DNA from: JABDIY01 sp963803845
GTDB taxonomy: Bacteria > Actinomycetota > Acidimicrobiia > Acidimicrobiales > SZUA-35
DNA: 64,000 nucleotides
Direction of reading: 5' to 3'
Assembly: GCA_963803845.1 (NCBI GenBank)
Contig: CAWDNZ010000004.1
Span: 124,001 to 188,000, forward strand
Part shown: positions 1 through 8,514 of the stretch, piece by piece
Layout of the letters: each line of letters begins with the position of its first letter
How positions within the stretch are numbered: the first letter of the stretch is position 1
Program-made: the position numbers and the translations under genes
Notes under the pieces: generated by a model
Told to the model about the DNA's origin: nothing
Database searches by the model: none
What the model saw: only the letters and a program-made list of their open reading frames with translations

Positions 1-2
1 AC

Positions 3-269
3 TTCGAAGACGGTCCGAACCTCGTCACAATGGCTATGAACGGTTGGGGTGAGGGCGAGCCAGCGTGGTGGTTGAACCTCCAGGCCCATCCGGAGGTCCG
101 GGCCGAGCTTCCCGGCGAAACACGATTGGTCAGCGGGCGAGCTGCCGATGGCGAAGAACGGGAACGCCTATGGGCTCGATGGCGAGAGATCGATAAGGAC
201 CTCGACGCCAACGCCGCCCGCCGTTCCAGCCAAACCGCGGTAGTGATCCTGGAGCCAGTAGCGGGGTAA
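3..269 (+). CDS. Deazaflavin-dependent nitroreductase family protein, C-terminal part
   Basis: The reading frame is already open at the left edge, so the N-terminus lies outside the window; 88 residues remain. The visible pattern GPNLVTMAMNGWG followed by WWLNLQAHPEV matches the core of the Ddn/DUF385 fold, where the family binds the deazaflavin cofactor F420 and reduces or oxidises small molecules. The tail has a conserved-looking ERERLWARWREI helix and ends normally at a TAA. Family known: F420H2-dependent reductases of actinobacteria. Inference: the host makes F420. The substrate cannot be told from this fragment. No downstream gene lies on the same strand within 700 bases, so it probably ends its transcription unit. 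Confidence 0.75.
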   Translation, partial: FEDGPNLVTMAMNGWGEGEPAWWLNLQAHPEVRAELPGETRLVSGRAADGEERERLWARWREIDKDLDANAARRSSQTAVVILEPVAG

Positions 270-338
270 CGCGATCACAACCGCCTGTCGCCAACCCGAA
301 GTCGGCGGTCCATCCGAGAACGCCTAAGCAACGAGAGC

Positions 339-788
339 TTACGAGGCGAGTTCGGAACCGAGGGCGTCCAGTTGGGAGTTCGTGCCAGCCTGTCGCCACT
401 CGGGGCGCTCGTGGCCGTCCAGGAAGACGTTGTGTTGGGTGAGAACCAGCCGGGTGCCGGCATCAACTGGGTGGAGCTCGACGGTGGTCAATGAGATGGT
501 CACAAGGTCGTCGTCGTTGAACAGCGATGAGCTGAACACGATCACTTCGTTGTCCACGATGTCGTGGTAGACCGAATCGAATGTCAGCACTGGACCGTTT
601 CGGTCTCCCCCACCTCGATTGCGTTCGATCCCTCCAACCCGGAACTCCAATGTGTGTTCGGTTGCGTCCGGGGCGAACCACCGCGCCTTCGTTTCGGCAT
701 CAGACCACGCGGCGAACACTCGGCTCGGCGGAGCCGGATAGATGCGCTCGATTGTGAAGGTGTCGTGCAATACGGTGCGTGCGGTCAT
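339..788 (-). CDS. SRPBCC / AHSA1-like domain protein
   Basis: A 149-residue protein read from the ATG at 788; a longer start exists at 839 but adds a residue run without family character. It begins TVLHDTFTIERIYPAPPSRVFAAWSD and contains KARWFAPD, the usual opening of Activator-of-Hsp90-homology (AHSA1/START-like) proteins, which form a helix-grip fold around a hydrophobic pocket. The later segments VLTQHNVFLDG and the C-terminal helix with QLDALGSELAS also fit. Such proteins bind lipophilic ligands or act in stress; no specific ligand can be given. It is a stand-alone gene, with an unrelated plus-strand reductase on the other side of its promoter region. Confidence 0.85.
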   Translation of the reverse strand: MTARTVLHDTFTIERIYPAPPSRVFAAWSDAETKARWFAPDATEHTLEFRVGGIERNRGGGDRNGPVLTFDSVYHDIVDNEVIVFSSSLFNDDDLVTISLTTVELHPVDAGTRLVLTQHNVFLDGHERPEWRQAGTNSQLDALGSELAS

Positions 789-1005
789 GAAAGCTCCTTC
801 GTGTTCAGGGCCCGAACATCTGCCCAATTTCGGCATCAATTGATTCGTCCGCCTGAGAGTATTCTCCCGTCACGGACCTTCAAAATGCCGCCAGGCGATC
901 GAAACAATTGCTGGCCCTCGGAGCTTCCTTGTGCACTGGGCATGCGGTTTCCTCGTAGTGTTCTAGGCGAACATCCCGACCGCTCCCCACCTTCAGAGGA
1001 AACCC

Positions 1006-1944
1006 ATGACCTGGTCAACGAACGACATTCCCGATCTCAGTGGCAGGGTGGCCGTCGTCACCGGCGCGAACGGCGGACTGGGCCTTGCCTCGGCCAAGGC
1101 GCTGGCCGGGAAGAACGCCCACGTGATCATGGCCGTCCGCAACCTGAGCAAAGCCGCCGATGCCCACGATGAGATCCTGGCTGCCCACCCGAAGGCATCA
1201 CTGGAGATCGTGGAACTCGACCTCGGCTCGCTTGCGTCGGTGGAGTCGGCCGCCAAACAAATCTCCGAAAAGCACGACCAGATCCACATTCTCATGTGCA
1301 ACGCCGGTGTGATGGCATTGCCGCAAGGAACCACGGAGGACGGCTTCGACACGCAGATGGGGATCAACGTGCTCGGCCACTGGGCCCTCATCTCGCATCT
1401 CTTGCCCATCATCGTTACGACGCCCGGCTCCCGAGTCGTAACACTGTCCAGCACAGCCCAACACACTGGCCGCGCCATCAACCCCGCAGACCCCCACATG
1501 CGGGAGAAGTTCGACGAGTGGCGCATGTATGGCCAGACCAAGCTCGCCATGCGCCACCTCGCGGTCGGGCTACAGGAGCAGTTCGACAAGGCCGGTGTCG
1601 ACGCCAAAGCGCTTTCGGCCCAGCCGGGACTGACGAACTCCGACCTGCAGACCACCACCCACGCCCACGGCAGCGCTGGTCTGCTGGGCTCATTGTCGGT
1701 GAAGTGGGTCAACGCAACGGGCATGTCTACCGACCGTGGCGCGTTGAGCCAGCTGCGGGCCGCCACCGATCCGGATGCGCCCGGCGGCGGGTTCTACGGG
1801 CCGCTGTTCGCCACCAACGGTCCCCCGGTCCGCAAGCCACTGGTCCGGCCCGGCAGCGATGAAGCCGTCAAGGTCCTGTGGCAGGTGGCCGAAGCCGAGA
1901 CCGGCCTGAAAGTCGACGTCGGCGAAGCGCTCGCGAAGCGGTAG
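1006..1944 (+). CDS. Short-chain dehydrogenase/reductase (SDR)
   Basis: A 312-residue NAD(P)-dependent oxidoreductase of the retinol-dehydrogenase/WWOX-like SDR group. The Rossmann glycine motif TGANGGLG is near residue 20, the NAG motif is seen in LMCNAGVMALP, the catalytic serine in VVTLSSTAQHTG, and the active-site pair in MYGQTKLAM (YxxxK). A GAGGAAA Shine-Dalgarno element lies just before the ATG. Length is somewhat above the classical 250 residues because of a C-terminal extension, usual in this subgroup. Substrate is not predictable. It is transcribed alone, convergent with the antiporter gene that ends at 2025. Confidence 0.9.
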   Translation: MTWSTNDIPDLSGRVAVVTGANGGLGLASAKALAGKNAHVIMAVRNLSKAADAHDEILAAHPKASLEIVELDLGSLASVESAAKQISEKHDQIHILMCNAGVMALPQGTTEDGFDTQMGINVLGHWALISHLLPIIVTTPGSRVVTLSSTAQHTGRAINPADPHMREKFDEWRMYGQTKLAMRHLAVGLQEQFDKAGVDAKALSAQPGLTNSDLQTTTHAHGSAGLLGSLSVKWVNATGMSTDRGALSQLRAATDPDAPGGGFYGPLFATNGPPVRKPLVRPGSDEAVKVLWQVAEAETGLKVDVGEALAKR

Positions 1945-2024
1945 GCGTCCCGGCGGCGCCCACACACGGCTCTGCCAGGCCGAGGCTGACAAAACCCTGG
2001 CACTCAAATGTGGCGCATCTACAC

Positions 2025-3287
2025 TCACCGAACTCTCCGGGAGCGGGATCGCGTCGCCAGGTCCGGGACCGGTTCCATTTCCGGCATTGGTTCGGTCTCC
2101 GCATGCAGGCGCCGAGCGAGACGGCCTGCCCATGCTGTTGCGGTCAGTCCGTGGACGAAAACGCTCACCAGCACGGTCCACGCCGCCACGGTGAAAATGG
2201 TTCGGCCAACCTCATTGTCGAGTTCTTCGCGCACCAGCAACGCGAACAAAATCGACGCGAGGCCACGCGGTCCGAACCACCCGAAGAACAATCGGGTCTC
2301 GAAGAACGTGCCCGAGGCGGTGAGCGACACCACGATCGGGATGATTCGCACGACGGTGAGCGACAACACGACATAGAGCGCAATCGACCACGTGAGGTCG
2401 CCGAGGACCGGCCCCACGAGGACGGCGCCGAAGAGCACAAAGGTGATTGCCGACAACAGTTCGCCCTCGTCCTCGGTGAAGTCCTGGACGCCGGCGCATT
2501 GTTCACGAGCAATTCGGCCGAACGACAGGCCAGCAACAAATGCTGCGATGAAGCCATTCCCGCCCAATACCCCGGCCAGAGCAAACGCCGCGGCGGCGAT
2601 GGCAATCGCCGCCAGCTGCCGATAGATGCCCTCAACCTGGTCGGCCGCAGCCCGTTGGTCCAACAGTCGCCCGCCGATCACGCCGGCCGCTACCCCGGCG
2701 AAGACCCCGAATCCGATCTGACGGGCTGCCAGCCCCACCCAGTCCGTGGCACCGCCGGCCGCTTCGGCGGAAGTCGCCACGAGCAGTACGGCCACCACCG
2801 GAACCACGATCCCGTCGTTAAGTCCGCTCTCCACGTTTAGGGTCTGCCGGATCCTGACCGGTAGCCGTCGGTCACTTACAACGGCCTGTCCCAGCGCGGC
2901 ATCGGTAGGGGCCAAGACCGCAGCAAGGAGCGCTCCCTCGATCAAATCAAGACCCGGAACGACGATCACGGCCAGGACGGTGCCGGCGACGATAGTGAGC
3001 GGGAGGCCGATGGTCAGCATCCGTCCGGGAAGCGCCGCCTGGTTTCGCAGTTGGCGCAGGTCGATTCGGATGGCGTCGGTGAACAACACCAGCACGAGAG
3101 TGGCCTCGACCAAAATTGAGGTGGCTTCGCTTTCCAACTCAAGGTCGAACCAGCCGAACCCGCCGGACCCAACGATGATGCCCGCCGTGGTGAACACCAT
3201 CGGGGCTGTCACGGGTGACATCGAGAGGCGCTCGGATACGAGGGCATAGCCAAAGACGACCACGGCAATAATCAACAGCTCGGTCAT
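2025..3287 (-). CDS. Cation:proton antiporter (CPA1, NhaP-like)
   Basis: A 420-residue integral membrane protein with about a dozen hydrophobic segments. LAPTDAALGQAVV and NVESGLNDGIVVPV are the paired Asp-containing motifs (TDP-like and ND) of Na+/H+ exchangers, placed in broken helices of the transport core. The protein should exchange monovalent cations for protons across the cytoplasmic membrane. The ATG at 3287 lies three bases after the stop of the upstream thioredoxin-fold gene, so the two are very likely co-transcribed. There is no C-terminal regulatory TrkA or CNMP domain, only a basic tail rich in arginine. Cation specificity is not predictable. Confidence 0.9.
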   Translation of the reverse strand: MTELLIIAVVVFGYALVSERLSMSPVTAPMVFTTAGIIVGSGGFGWFDLELESEATSILVEATLVLVLFTDAIRIDLRQLRNQAALPGRMLTIGLPLTIVAGTVLAVIVVPGLDLIEGALLAAVLAPTDAALGQAVVSDRRLPVRIRQTLNVESGLNDGIVVPVVAVLLVATSAEAAGGATDWVGLAARQIGFGVFAGVAAGVIGGRLLDQRAAADQVEGIYRQLAAIAIAAAAFALAGVLGGNGFIAAFVAGLSFGRIAREQCAGVQDFTEDEGELLSAITFVLFGAVLVGPVLGDLTWSIALYVVLSLTVVRIIPIVVSLTASGTFFETRLFFGWFGPRGLASILFALLVREELDNEVGRTIFTVAAWTVLVSVFVHGLTATAWAGRLARRLHAETEPMPEMEPVPDLATRSRSRRVR

Positions 3288-3289
3288 CG

Positions 3290-3826
3290 CTACGTTTCTC
3301 CTTCAGCATCTGTGTCCGCAAATGACGAGGTCTGATGATTGACCAGCGTCGTCTCGATGAATGTGACAGCACGGTCAGCGTCAAGTTGGAACCCGTTGAA
3401 AAGCACCGTTCGATCGGGACGGGGTCCGATCAACACAGTCCACGGAGTCCCGCCGGTCCGGTAGTCCACCATGATCGTGGGGGGATGACCGGAGTCGTGA
3501 CCCAATGCAAGCTCACCCAGCCCGTGCCGGCCCAACGATTCGTGTGCCGCATCAGCGGTGTTGACGTCGTGCCCTTCGAACACCGTCTGGATAGCGATGA
3601 ACTTGACCTGATCGGCGAACCCACTGGCGCCCAGAGCGGCCCGCACCGCATTGAGTGTGGGAAAGCCGTGGCTGTGGCAGCCCGGACACCACGACTGGAA
3701 GTTGTAGAGATAGATCACCGGCTCGTCGATGTCAGCGATCAGCAGAGTGCCGTCCACGTTGTCCAGCCAATCTTCGAATCGAAACTCCGGTGCAGTCTGT
3801 CCGGCAATCCCTAACTGCTCATTCAT
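3290..3826 (-). CDS. Thioredoxin-fold protein with WCPGC active site
   Basis: A 178-residue protein using the ATG at 3826, which has an AAGGAA ribosome binding site; the longer frame to 3910 has no such site. QSWCPGCHSHGFPTLNAV carries the redox motif CxxC (Cys47 and Cys50 counted from this start), followed by a TlpA/AhpC-TSA-like fold with FEGHD and a cis-Pro-type PPTIMVDYR. No signal peptide is visible, so it should act in the cytoplasm as a thiol oxidoreductase or peroxidase partner. Only three bases separate it from the antiporter gene, which suggests a shared stress role; this link is inferred. Confidence 0.8.
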   Translation of the reverse strand: MNEQLGIAGQTAPEFRFEDWLDNVDGTLLIADIDEPVIYLYNFQSWCPGCHSHGFPTLNAVRAALGASGFADQVKFIAIQTVFEGHDVNTADAAHESLGRHGLGELALGHDSGHPPTIMVDYRTGGTPWTVLIGPRPDRTVLFNGFQLDADRAVTFIETTLVNHQTSSFADTDAEGET

Positions 3827-3922
3827 TGGCCAGTTCCTTTCATGCGGGGTGGACCGAGCGGGGTGAGTCGTAGTGTCGCCCGTCAACTCATCGATGACAC
3901 GACCGAACAACTCGGTTGGCGT

Positions 3923-4126
3923 TCAGGCTGCCTTCAGGAACGCATGTTCATACTCCGCTCGAAGATGAGGCAAACCTCGGAGGGAATCCTCGATGGCTTC
4001 AACTCGAACCGCCGCCATCACCATTGCGGCTGCAGCTGGCGGAATGGTTTCGCAGTGCCTGCAACTGCGAATACGGCCGTTCGCACCCTCGCCGGGTGCG
4101 GACGGCCACAGTCGATGGGCTTCCAC
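3923..4126 (-). CDS. Possible small protein with CxxC, unrecognised
   Basis: A 67-residue frame starting at a GTG. It contains RSCRHCET, a CxxC knuckle that could bind metal, then an alanine-rich helix and a charged C-terminal helix ending in EYEHAFLKAA. The composition is protein-like, but there is no clear ribosome binding site and no recognised family. An in-frame TGA lies upstream with an ATG before it; I do not read through it. The rest of 3827-4211 shows no other supported gene, only overlapping frames without start signals. Confidence 0.3.
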   Translation of the reverse strand: MEAHRLWPSAPGEGANGRIRSCRHCETIPPAAAAMVMAAVRVEAIEDSLRGLPHLRAEYEHAFLKAA

Positions 4127-4211
4127 TTTGAGCCCGTTGCACGGCGATGACCCACGAGACTCCCAAACAGTTCATCCCACCGGACGCATCCGGCTCGTAG
4201 AGTGAATCCCG

Positions 4212-4988
4212 ATGCGTTGGCGCCGAGGATCGGAACCGAACGGCCACGACGACCTGACAGTCCGGACCATCATCGCCTCCAATGTCGCCATCGCCTCGGC
4301 TCTCCCGCCGAGCGACCTGAACCGCCTGGTTCGGTTGACCCTCGAACTGATCGAGGACAAACGCTGGGAACCGATCGGCCCGATAGCTCTCGTCGACGAG
4401 GTTCTCGTCTCGATTGCCGCCAACGCTGCAGTCCCCGTCCTGACACTAGGAGTAGGCGCGTACCGCAACGTGCGATCAATCCTCGTACACGCCACCACCC
4501 ACAGATCGACCGGGCTCCGGGCTGGACCGTCACCAGGCGTCGTGACGAACACCCCGATCACGACCGTGGGGCAGGCGTCGTCACAGGCCGGACCCGTTTC
4601 GATCACGTGGCCAACAGCTCTCGCAGACAGTCGCTCCCCCGCCCGCGGCCGCAACGTCGTCATTCACGAATTCGCACACAAGATCGACATGCTGGACGGC
4701 TACAGCGACGGCACCCCGCCGCTCCATGGCGCAGCTCTCGCCGCTTGGACCAAGCTGCTGAACACCGAATACGGGCTACTTCAGCCCGAGCTGGAAAACG
4801 ATCCGCTTCGAGCCTATGCGTTCTCGAATCCCGCCGAGTTCTTCGCCGTCAGTACCGAGGCATTCTTCTGTACCCCACGCCGACTCCACGCGTCCAGGCC
4901 TTTCCTCCACGCCGCGCTCGCCGACTTCTACCGCCTCGACCCCCTGGATTCTTGGGACCTCGGCGACGCGGAAGAACCGATGCTGTGA
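4212..4988 (+). CDS. mtfA: MtfA-like zinc metallopeptidase (M90 family)
   Basis: A 258-residue protein. VVIHEFAHKIDMLDG near residue 152 is the HExxH zinc motif with the family-typical extension, and FSNPAEFFAVSTEAFF supplies the downstream glutamate ligand found in MtfA and in anthrax lethal-factor-like peptidases. In Escherichia coli, MtfA binds the repressor Mlc and so influences the glucose phosphotransferase system; in actinobacteria the partner is not known, so only the peptidase fold is safe to assert. The start ATG follows GAATCCCG with no strong ribosome binding site. It stands alone between divergent or convergent neighbours. Confidence 0.88.
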   Translation: MRWRRGSEPNGHDDLTVRTIIASNVAIASALPPSDLNRLVRLTLELIEDKRWEPIGPIALVDEVLVSIAANAAVPVLTLGVGAYRNVRSILVHATTHRSTGLRAGPSPGVVTNTPITTVGQASSQAGPVSITWPTALADSRSPARGRNVVIHEFAHKIDMLDGYSDGTPPLHGAALAAWTKLLNTEYGLLQPELENDPLRAYAFSNPAEFFAVSTEAFFCTPRRLHASRPFLHAALADFYRLDPLDSWDLGDAEEPML

Positions 4989-5079
4989 GGAAGGCACGAT
5001 CGACCTCCACTACCGACCCCAGTGCTGGCTAGACGATCGGAACCCGCCGCAGATGGCGGCAGCTTGAGGTACTTCTTGC

Positions 5080-5331
5080 TCAGAAGGTCGAAACGATCGG
5101 TACCAGAACGAGGTTGATCACGAGGAGCACTACCAAGACGGAGAGATCTATTCCACCCGTGCGTGGCAGAAGTCGACGGACCGGTGACAGGATCGGTTCA
5201 GTAATGCGGTCCAGCGAGCGCTTAACGGAATCTAGTGCTGACCCGGGCTCAACCCGGATCCAGCTGAGAACCGCTCCTGCAATGAGCACGACGGTCATGA
5301 TCTGGAGGATCACTATGAGTAGGGCGGCCAT
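5080..5331 (-). CDS. YggT family membrane protein
   Basis: An 83-residue protein with two hydrophobic segments (about residues 3-25 and 62-82) separated by a loop with LSWIRVEPGSALDSVKRSLDRITEPILSPVRRLLPRTGGIDLS. The pattern of SWI, EPILxPxRRLLP and GGIDLSxxVV is diagnostic for YggT/Ycf19 proteins, which in actinobacteria often sit near cell-division genes and affect membrane or ion homeostasis. Here it is separate from any division cluster. The start ATG at 5331 has GGACTTCAGC upstream. Function in this organism is unknown. Confidence 0.9.
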   Translation of the reverse strand: MAALLIVILQIMTVVLIAGAVLSWIRVEPGSALDSVKRSLDRITEPILSPVRRLLPRTGGIDLSVLVVLLVINLVLVPIVSTF

Positions 5332-5487
5332 TTGCTGAAGTCCTTCTGTTGAGTTGCTGTCCCTATCTTCGTCCAGAAACCTGAACGTTCCTCAAAGAAA
5401 CCTGAACGGCGGCTGACGTCTGCGGTCCGACTGGGACCGGCGTTGACCGCCCGCAACTACTTTGAGAACTCGACGCGGCCGGCTTGG

Positions 5488-6135
5488 TCAAGAATCTTCG
5501 TCGGGGTTGATCGCCTGGTGAACGGGAGTGTTCGGCTCGTCTCGCAAACCAAGCTTCTTGCGAAGAGAGACCAGTTCGTCGAGATCATCACCCTCGATCG
5601 ACAGGGTCCGAAGAACCTGCTTGGTTTCCTTGATTCGCACCTCTGTGACCTCTGCCCGGAGGCCGCCGATGCGATACCGGTGGCGATCCTTGACTACGAA
5701 TACTGCGCGCACGCCCAGCTTCGGATCAAGCTTGGCTACGGCTTTCGCCAGGTCGTAGGATTTCCCACGCCCGGGTCGGTCCAGGTGTAGATCGGCAAAC
5801 AAGGTCTCGAACGGTGATGGTGCACTATCGGCGGAACGGTGCTTGCCCGAGGCCCAACGCTCAAAGCCCTGGTCCTCTTCGATCAGTTGCTTGATTTTGA
5901 GGATGTTGTCACGGATTTTCACGTTCCACGACGAATCCTCGAATAGGAGGTAGCAATCATCGACGCGCTCTTCGGTCTCAGATGATGCCAGCTTGCTCAA
6001 GAGCTTTCGAGCCCTCGGGTGCTTTCCCCACACGCGGTATTCGAAGTGCGCATCGTCGACCTCGACTTCGTGCTGAGCGTCGGTCACCATTTCGGCAGTC
6101 TGATTGGGATCTGTTCCGGGCCCGCAGCGTGCCAC
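5488..6135 (-). CDS. Hypothetical protein, possibly CYTH-like
   Basis: A soluble, charged protein of up to 215 residues (GTG at 6135); the ATG at 6090 is an equally good start and would give 200 residues. Alternating strands such as HEVEVDDAHFEYRVWG, WNVKIRDNILKIKQL and RYRIGGLRAEVTEVRI recall the charged eight-stranded tunnel of CYTH/triphosphate-tunnel proteins, but the canonical ExExK signature is not intact, so the assignment is tentative. It has no signal peptide or membrane segment. Neighbours give no functional clue. The region 6136-6427 between it and the next gene contains no supported gene. Confidence 0.55.
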   Translation of the reverse strand: MARCGPGTDPNQTAEMVTDAQHEVEVDDAHFEYRVWGKHPRARKLLSKLASSETEERVDDCYLLFEDSSWNVKIRDNILKIKQLIEEDQGFERWASGKHRSADSAPSPFETLFADLHLDRPGRGKSYDLAKAVAKLDPKLGVRAVFVVKDRHRYRIGGLRAEVTEVRIKETKQVLRTLSIEGDDLDELVSLRKKLGLRDEPNTPVHQAINPDEDS

Positions 6136-6427
6136 TGCACTGAACGGACCACCAGATCGCGTTTGAGCGTCGCCTCAATTCGCATAGTAAATAGATTACT
6201 CCCGGGAGGACCAATGCATGGGCATGGGGCTGTGCCTAGAGGCACTCCGGGAGTTATTTTGCGGACCACGGAAAACGCCCTGCCCTACACCATCGACCTC
6301 TCGAATCCCGGATGCCACTCCCACAGCGGCCCAAGTCCCAGGCCGACGTTATAGACGAACCCGGCGACGGCGTCTGCGTCGTGGTGCAATAGTCACCGCA
6401 GCACCACTCTACGAACTTGGAGAACTC

Positions 6428-6856
6428 ATGCGTTTGAAAGATTGGCGGGTCACTCTGGGGCGCACCCTGTGGCACCACCATCCCGGCGTCCGCTCCGACG
6501 ATCAACTCACCTTCGGTGAACGCTCTGCTGACCGGCTCCGAAACGGGATGGGGTCATGGGGTTTCGTCTTCGCAGCGCTTTTCTTCCTCGCTGGCTGGAT
6601 GATCGGAAACCGCAGCAATGGCTTTGACCCCTACCCGTTCATACTGCTCAACCTCATCTTGTCCTGCCTCGCCGCCATGCAGGGCGCAATCCTGCTCATC
6701 GCCGCACGCCGGTCGGATCAGATCTCGGCCGAGCTTGCACAGCATGACTACCGAACGAATGTCGAAGCGGCGGAAATGATCAAGGCAATCGAAGCAACGA
6801 CCGCCGAAATCCACCGTCACGTAGTCGCCACCAACCCGACGACCGACACCCCATGA
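6428..6856 (+). CDS. DUF1003 membrane protein
   Basis: A 142-residue protein using the ATG at 6428 with GGAG eight bases upstream; the longer frame from 6218 is low-complexity and has no support. Family hallmarks are ERSADRLRNGMGSWGF, a first membrane helix, FDPYPFILLNLILSCLAA in the second helix, and QISAELAQHDYRTN afterwards, in this order as in DUF1003 proteins. These are two-helix membrane proteins with cytoplasmic ends and unknown biochemical role. The C-terminal part is a charged helix ending near NPTTDTP. It is a single-gene unit, convergent with the membrane gene ending at 6917. Confidence 0.9.
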   Translation: MRLKDWRVTLGRTLWHHHPGVRSDDQLTFGERSADRLRNGMGSWGFVFAALFFLAGWMIGNRSNGFDPYPFILLNLILSCLAAMQGAILLIAARRSDQISAELAQHDYRTNVEAAEMIKAIEATTAEIHRHVVATNPTTDTP

Positions 6857-6916
6857 TATGAGCTTCTACGTCGCCCACGGCACGACCAACTCTGCTGCTA
6901 ACCGGGGCCGGTTCGG

Positions 6917-7975
6917 TCAGGCTGATCCAGGTGAATCGGCGAGTTGGTCGTTGATTTCGCCAATGAAACCGCGCCGACGTGCGCTCGAGGTGACGCGTTC
7001 AACCCATACGTAACACACCGCTCCCACCGGTATCGGCAACCAGAAATTCACCAGACGGTACGCAACCACCCCGATCGACGCTTGTGCGCTTGGCGTCCCG
7101 AACCCGACCAGTGAAGGAATGAGGATGGCCTCGATGATTCCTAGGCCGCCCGGACTGACGGGGATGGCGGCGAGCACGTTGGCAAGCCCGTAGGCCACCA
7201 TGAGGCCGTCGATTCCCGGGCGGGGGCCGAACGCCGAAAGCATGACGCCGAGTGCCGCCGCGTCCAGGAGCCAATTGGCCGCGGCCAGCCCCACCACCAG
7301 ACGCAACCGTTTCCGGTCACCCGCCAACACCTTGAGTTGCTCGGCCAGAGAGAGCACCGTCTGTCGCACCGAGTCGGTTTGGACTCGGGGCAACTTCCCG
7401 ATCAACGTAGAGATCTGCTCGGCGAAATGGTCACTTCCCCGGAGCATGGAAACAACGGCGAAACCAAAAGCGGCGATGAGCACAGCGCCAACGGCGGCCG
7501 CAGTCCCATAGATCGGGTGGAAACCACTGGTGGGAATAGAAACGAGCAGTGCCACCCACAGCATCACATTGAGAACAACCGCTGACCCGATCGCCTGGGC
7601 GGTCAACGCAAACCCGAGATCCTTCGGACCCACGCCAGCTCTACCCAGCAACCGATAGTTGACCGCTGCTGTCGCGGCAGCACCTCCGGGAACAACATGA
7701 TTCACACCGGTGGATGCCATGACGACACCGAACACGACACCCAAACTCGGTCGTCGTGCACGAGGCAACAGCAATTGTGTCAACCACGCATAGGCCAACA
7801 GAGCAAGTCCCTCCAGTGTCAGCGCCACCAGAACCAGAACCGGGTTGACCGACCCGAGCACGGACAGCGCTTTCCGGGCCCCGCCAATTTGAGGGATGAC
7901 GAACAAGTGCATCACAAGGGCGAAGAGGAGAAGCTTGACGGCCCGCTTTGACGCAGACGAGAGCCCTATGTCCAC
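6917..7975 (-). CDS. Lysylphosphatidylglycerol synthase/UPF0104-type membrane protein
   Basis: A 352-residue polytopic protein starting at GTG 7975. The segments NHVVPGGAAATAAVNYRLL and PVSPGGLGIIEAILIPSLV are the two conserved PGG motifs of the LPG_synthase_TM/YbhN family, the flippase-like half of MprF without the tRNA-dependent catalytic domain. Members move or modify lipid-linked substrates; the substrate here is unknown. Its start overlaps by ten bases the end of the small upstream frame at 7966-8286, suggesting translational coupling if that frame is real. The cytoplasmic C-terminus is short and basic. Confidence 0.85.
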   Translation of the reverse strand: MDIGLSSASKRAVKLLLFALVMHLFVIPQIGGARKALSVLGSVNPVLVLVALTLEGLALLAYAWLTQLLLPRARRPSLGVVFGVVMASTGVNHVVPGGAAATAAVNYRLLGRAGVGPKDLGFALTAQAIGSAVVLNVMLWVALLVSIPTSGFHPIYGTAAAVGAVLIAAFGFAVVSMLRGSDHFAEQISTLIGKLPRVQTDSVRQTVLSLAEQLKVLAGDRKRLRLVVGLAAANWLLDAAALGVMLSAFGPRPGIDGLMVAYGLANVLAAIPVSPGGLGIIEAILIPSLVGFGTPSAQASIGVVAYRLVNFWLPIPVGAVCYVWVERVTSSARRRGFIGEINDQLADSPGSA

Positions 7976-8286
7976 GAGGCCGCCACGCTGGTGGGATCAT
8001 GAACATCGGGTTCCACGCAAACCGTGAGCGTGTCTGGCACGAGGGTCATGACCGTCAGTTCCACTGAGTCAATTATCGCCACAACCTGATTCAAATCCGC
8101 CGGACTGACCAGTCCGTCAAGCTCACTGGCTACGCCTGGTGCTCCGACAGTCGGGAAGCAACGCTTCTCCAACAGGAAGTGCTCGAAACGATGACGTCCC
8201 GATTCCATCGCGAAGGCTTCCGCTACCCGAGCCCCACAATCACTGTCCACCTGAACCACGGTGATCAGCCCACTCCAGACCGGCAA
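7966..8286 (-). CDS. Hypothetical 106-residue protein
   Basis: An open frame with a TTG start at 8286 and an alternative GTG a few codons later. It ends by overlapping the GTG start of the flippase-like gene. The sequence has a fairly hydrophobic beta-like stretch (VELTVMTLVPDTLTVCVEPD) and no recognised motif. Codon positions look compatible with coding use, but the start signal is weak. I do not recognise a family and give no function. Confidence 0.4.
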   Translation of the reverse strand: MPVWSGLITVVQVDSDCGARVAEAFAMESGRHRFEHFLLEKRCFPTVGAPGVASELDGLVSPADLNQVVAIIDSVELTVMTLVPDTLTVCVEPDVHDPTSVAASWT

Positions 8287-8338
8287 GTTCCGACCTGAGC
8301 GTTATGTCGCTCTTCAGCCAACCGCCGCAGTTACACAC

Positions 8339-8479
8339 CTAATCAATCGCACTCGTTTGATCGTTGGGGTGAGGGAGGTTGAGGCGGTCGAGAATCGCAA
8401 TGATGGCTTCGTCTTGGGCCTTCATGTGAGCCTGGAGTTCTTGGTTGATATGGAGTCGAGCTGACTCTGGCGAATGCAA
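8339..8479 (-). CDS. Small helical protein (46 residues)
   Basis: This short frame starts at TTG 8479, seven bases after a GAGGG element, and ends with TAG. After an eight-residue lead it forms one strongly amphipathic charged helix (INQELQAHMKAQDEAIIAIL) followed by DRLNLPHP. It begins 36 bases beyond the stop of the cupin gene and on the same strand, so it could be the last cistron of the nitrosative-stress operon. The helix resembles C-terminal tails of some small membrane-associated proteins, but no family is claimed. The rest of 8287-8514 holds nothing else that I can support. Confidence 0.4.
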   Translation of the reverse strand: MHSPESARLHINQELQAHMKAQDEAIIAILDRLNLPHPNDQTSAID

Positions 8480-8514
8480 CAAACCACCCTCAACGGGGCA
8501 AGGCTGCGAACCCT

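Noticed and set aside
1878..2840. Plus-strand frame of 320 codons over the antiporter gene
   Set aside because: Composition is that of an antisense shadow (many His, Arg, Gln and Asp) and the antiporter on the minus strand has clear transport motifs.
4127..4190. In-frame TGA upstream of the small CxxC frame as a fourth selenocysteine case
   Set aside because: There is no redox motif at the TGA, the upstream part would be only five residues, and I see no convincing ribosome site. The small gene itself is uncertain.
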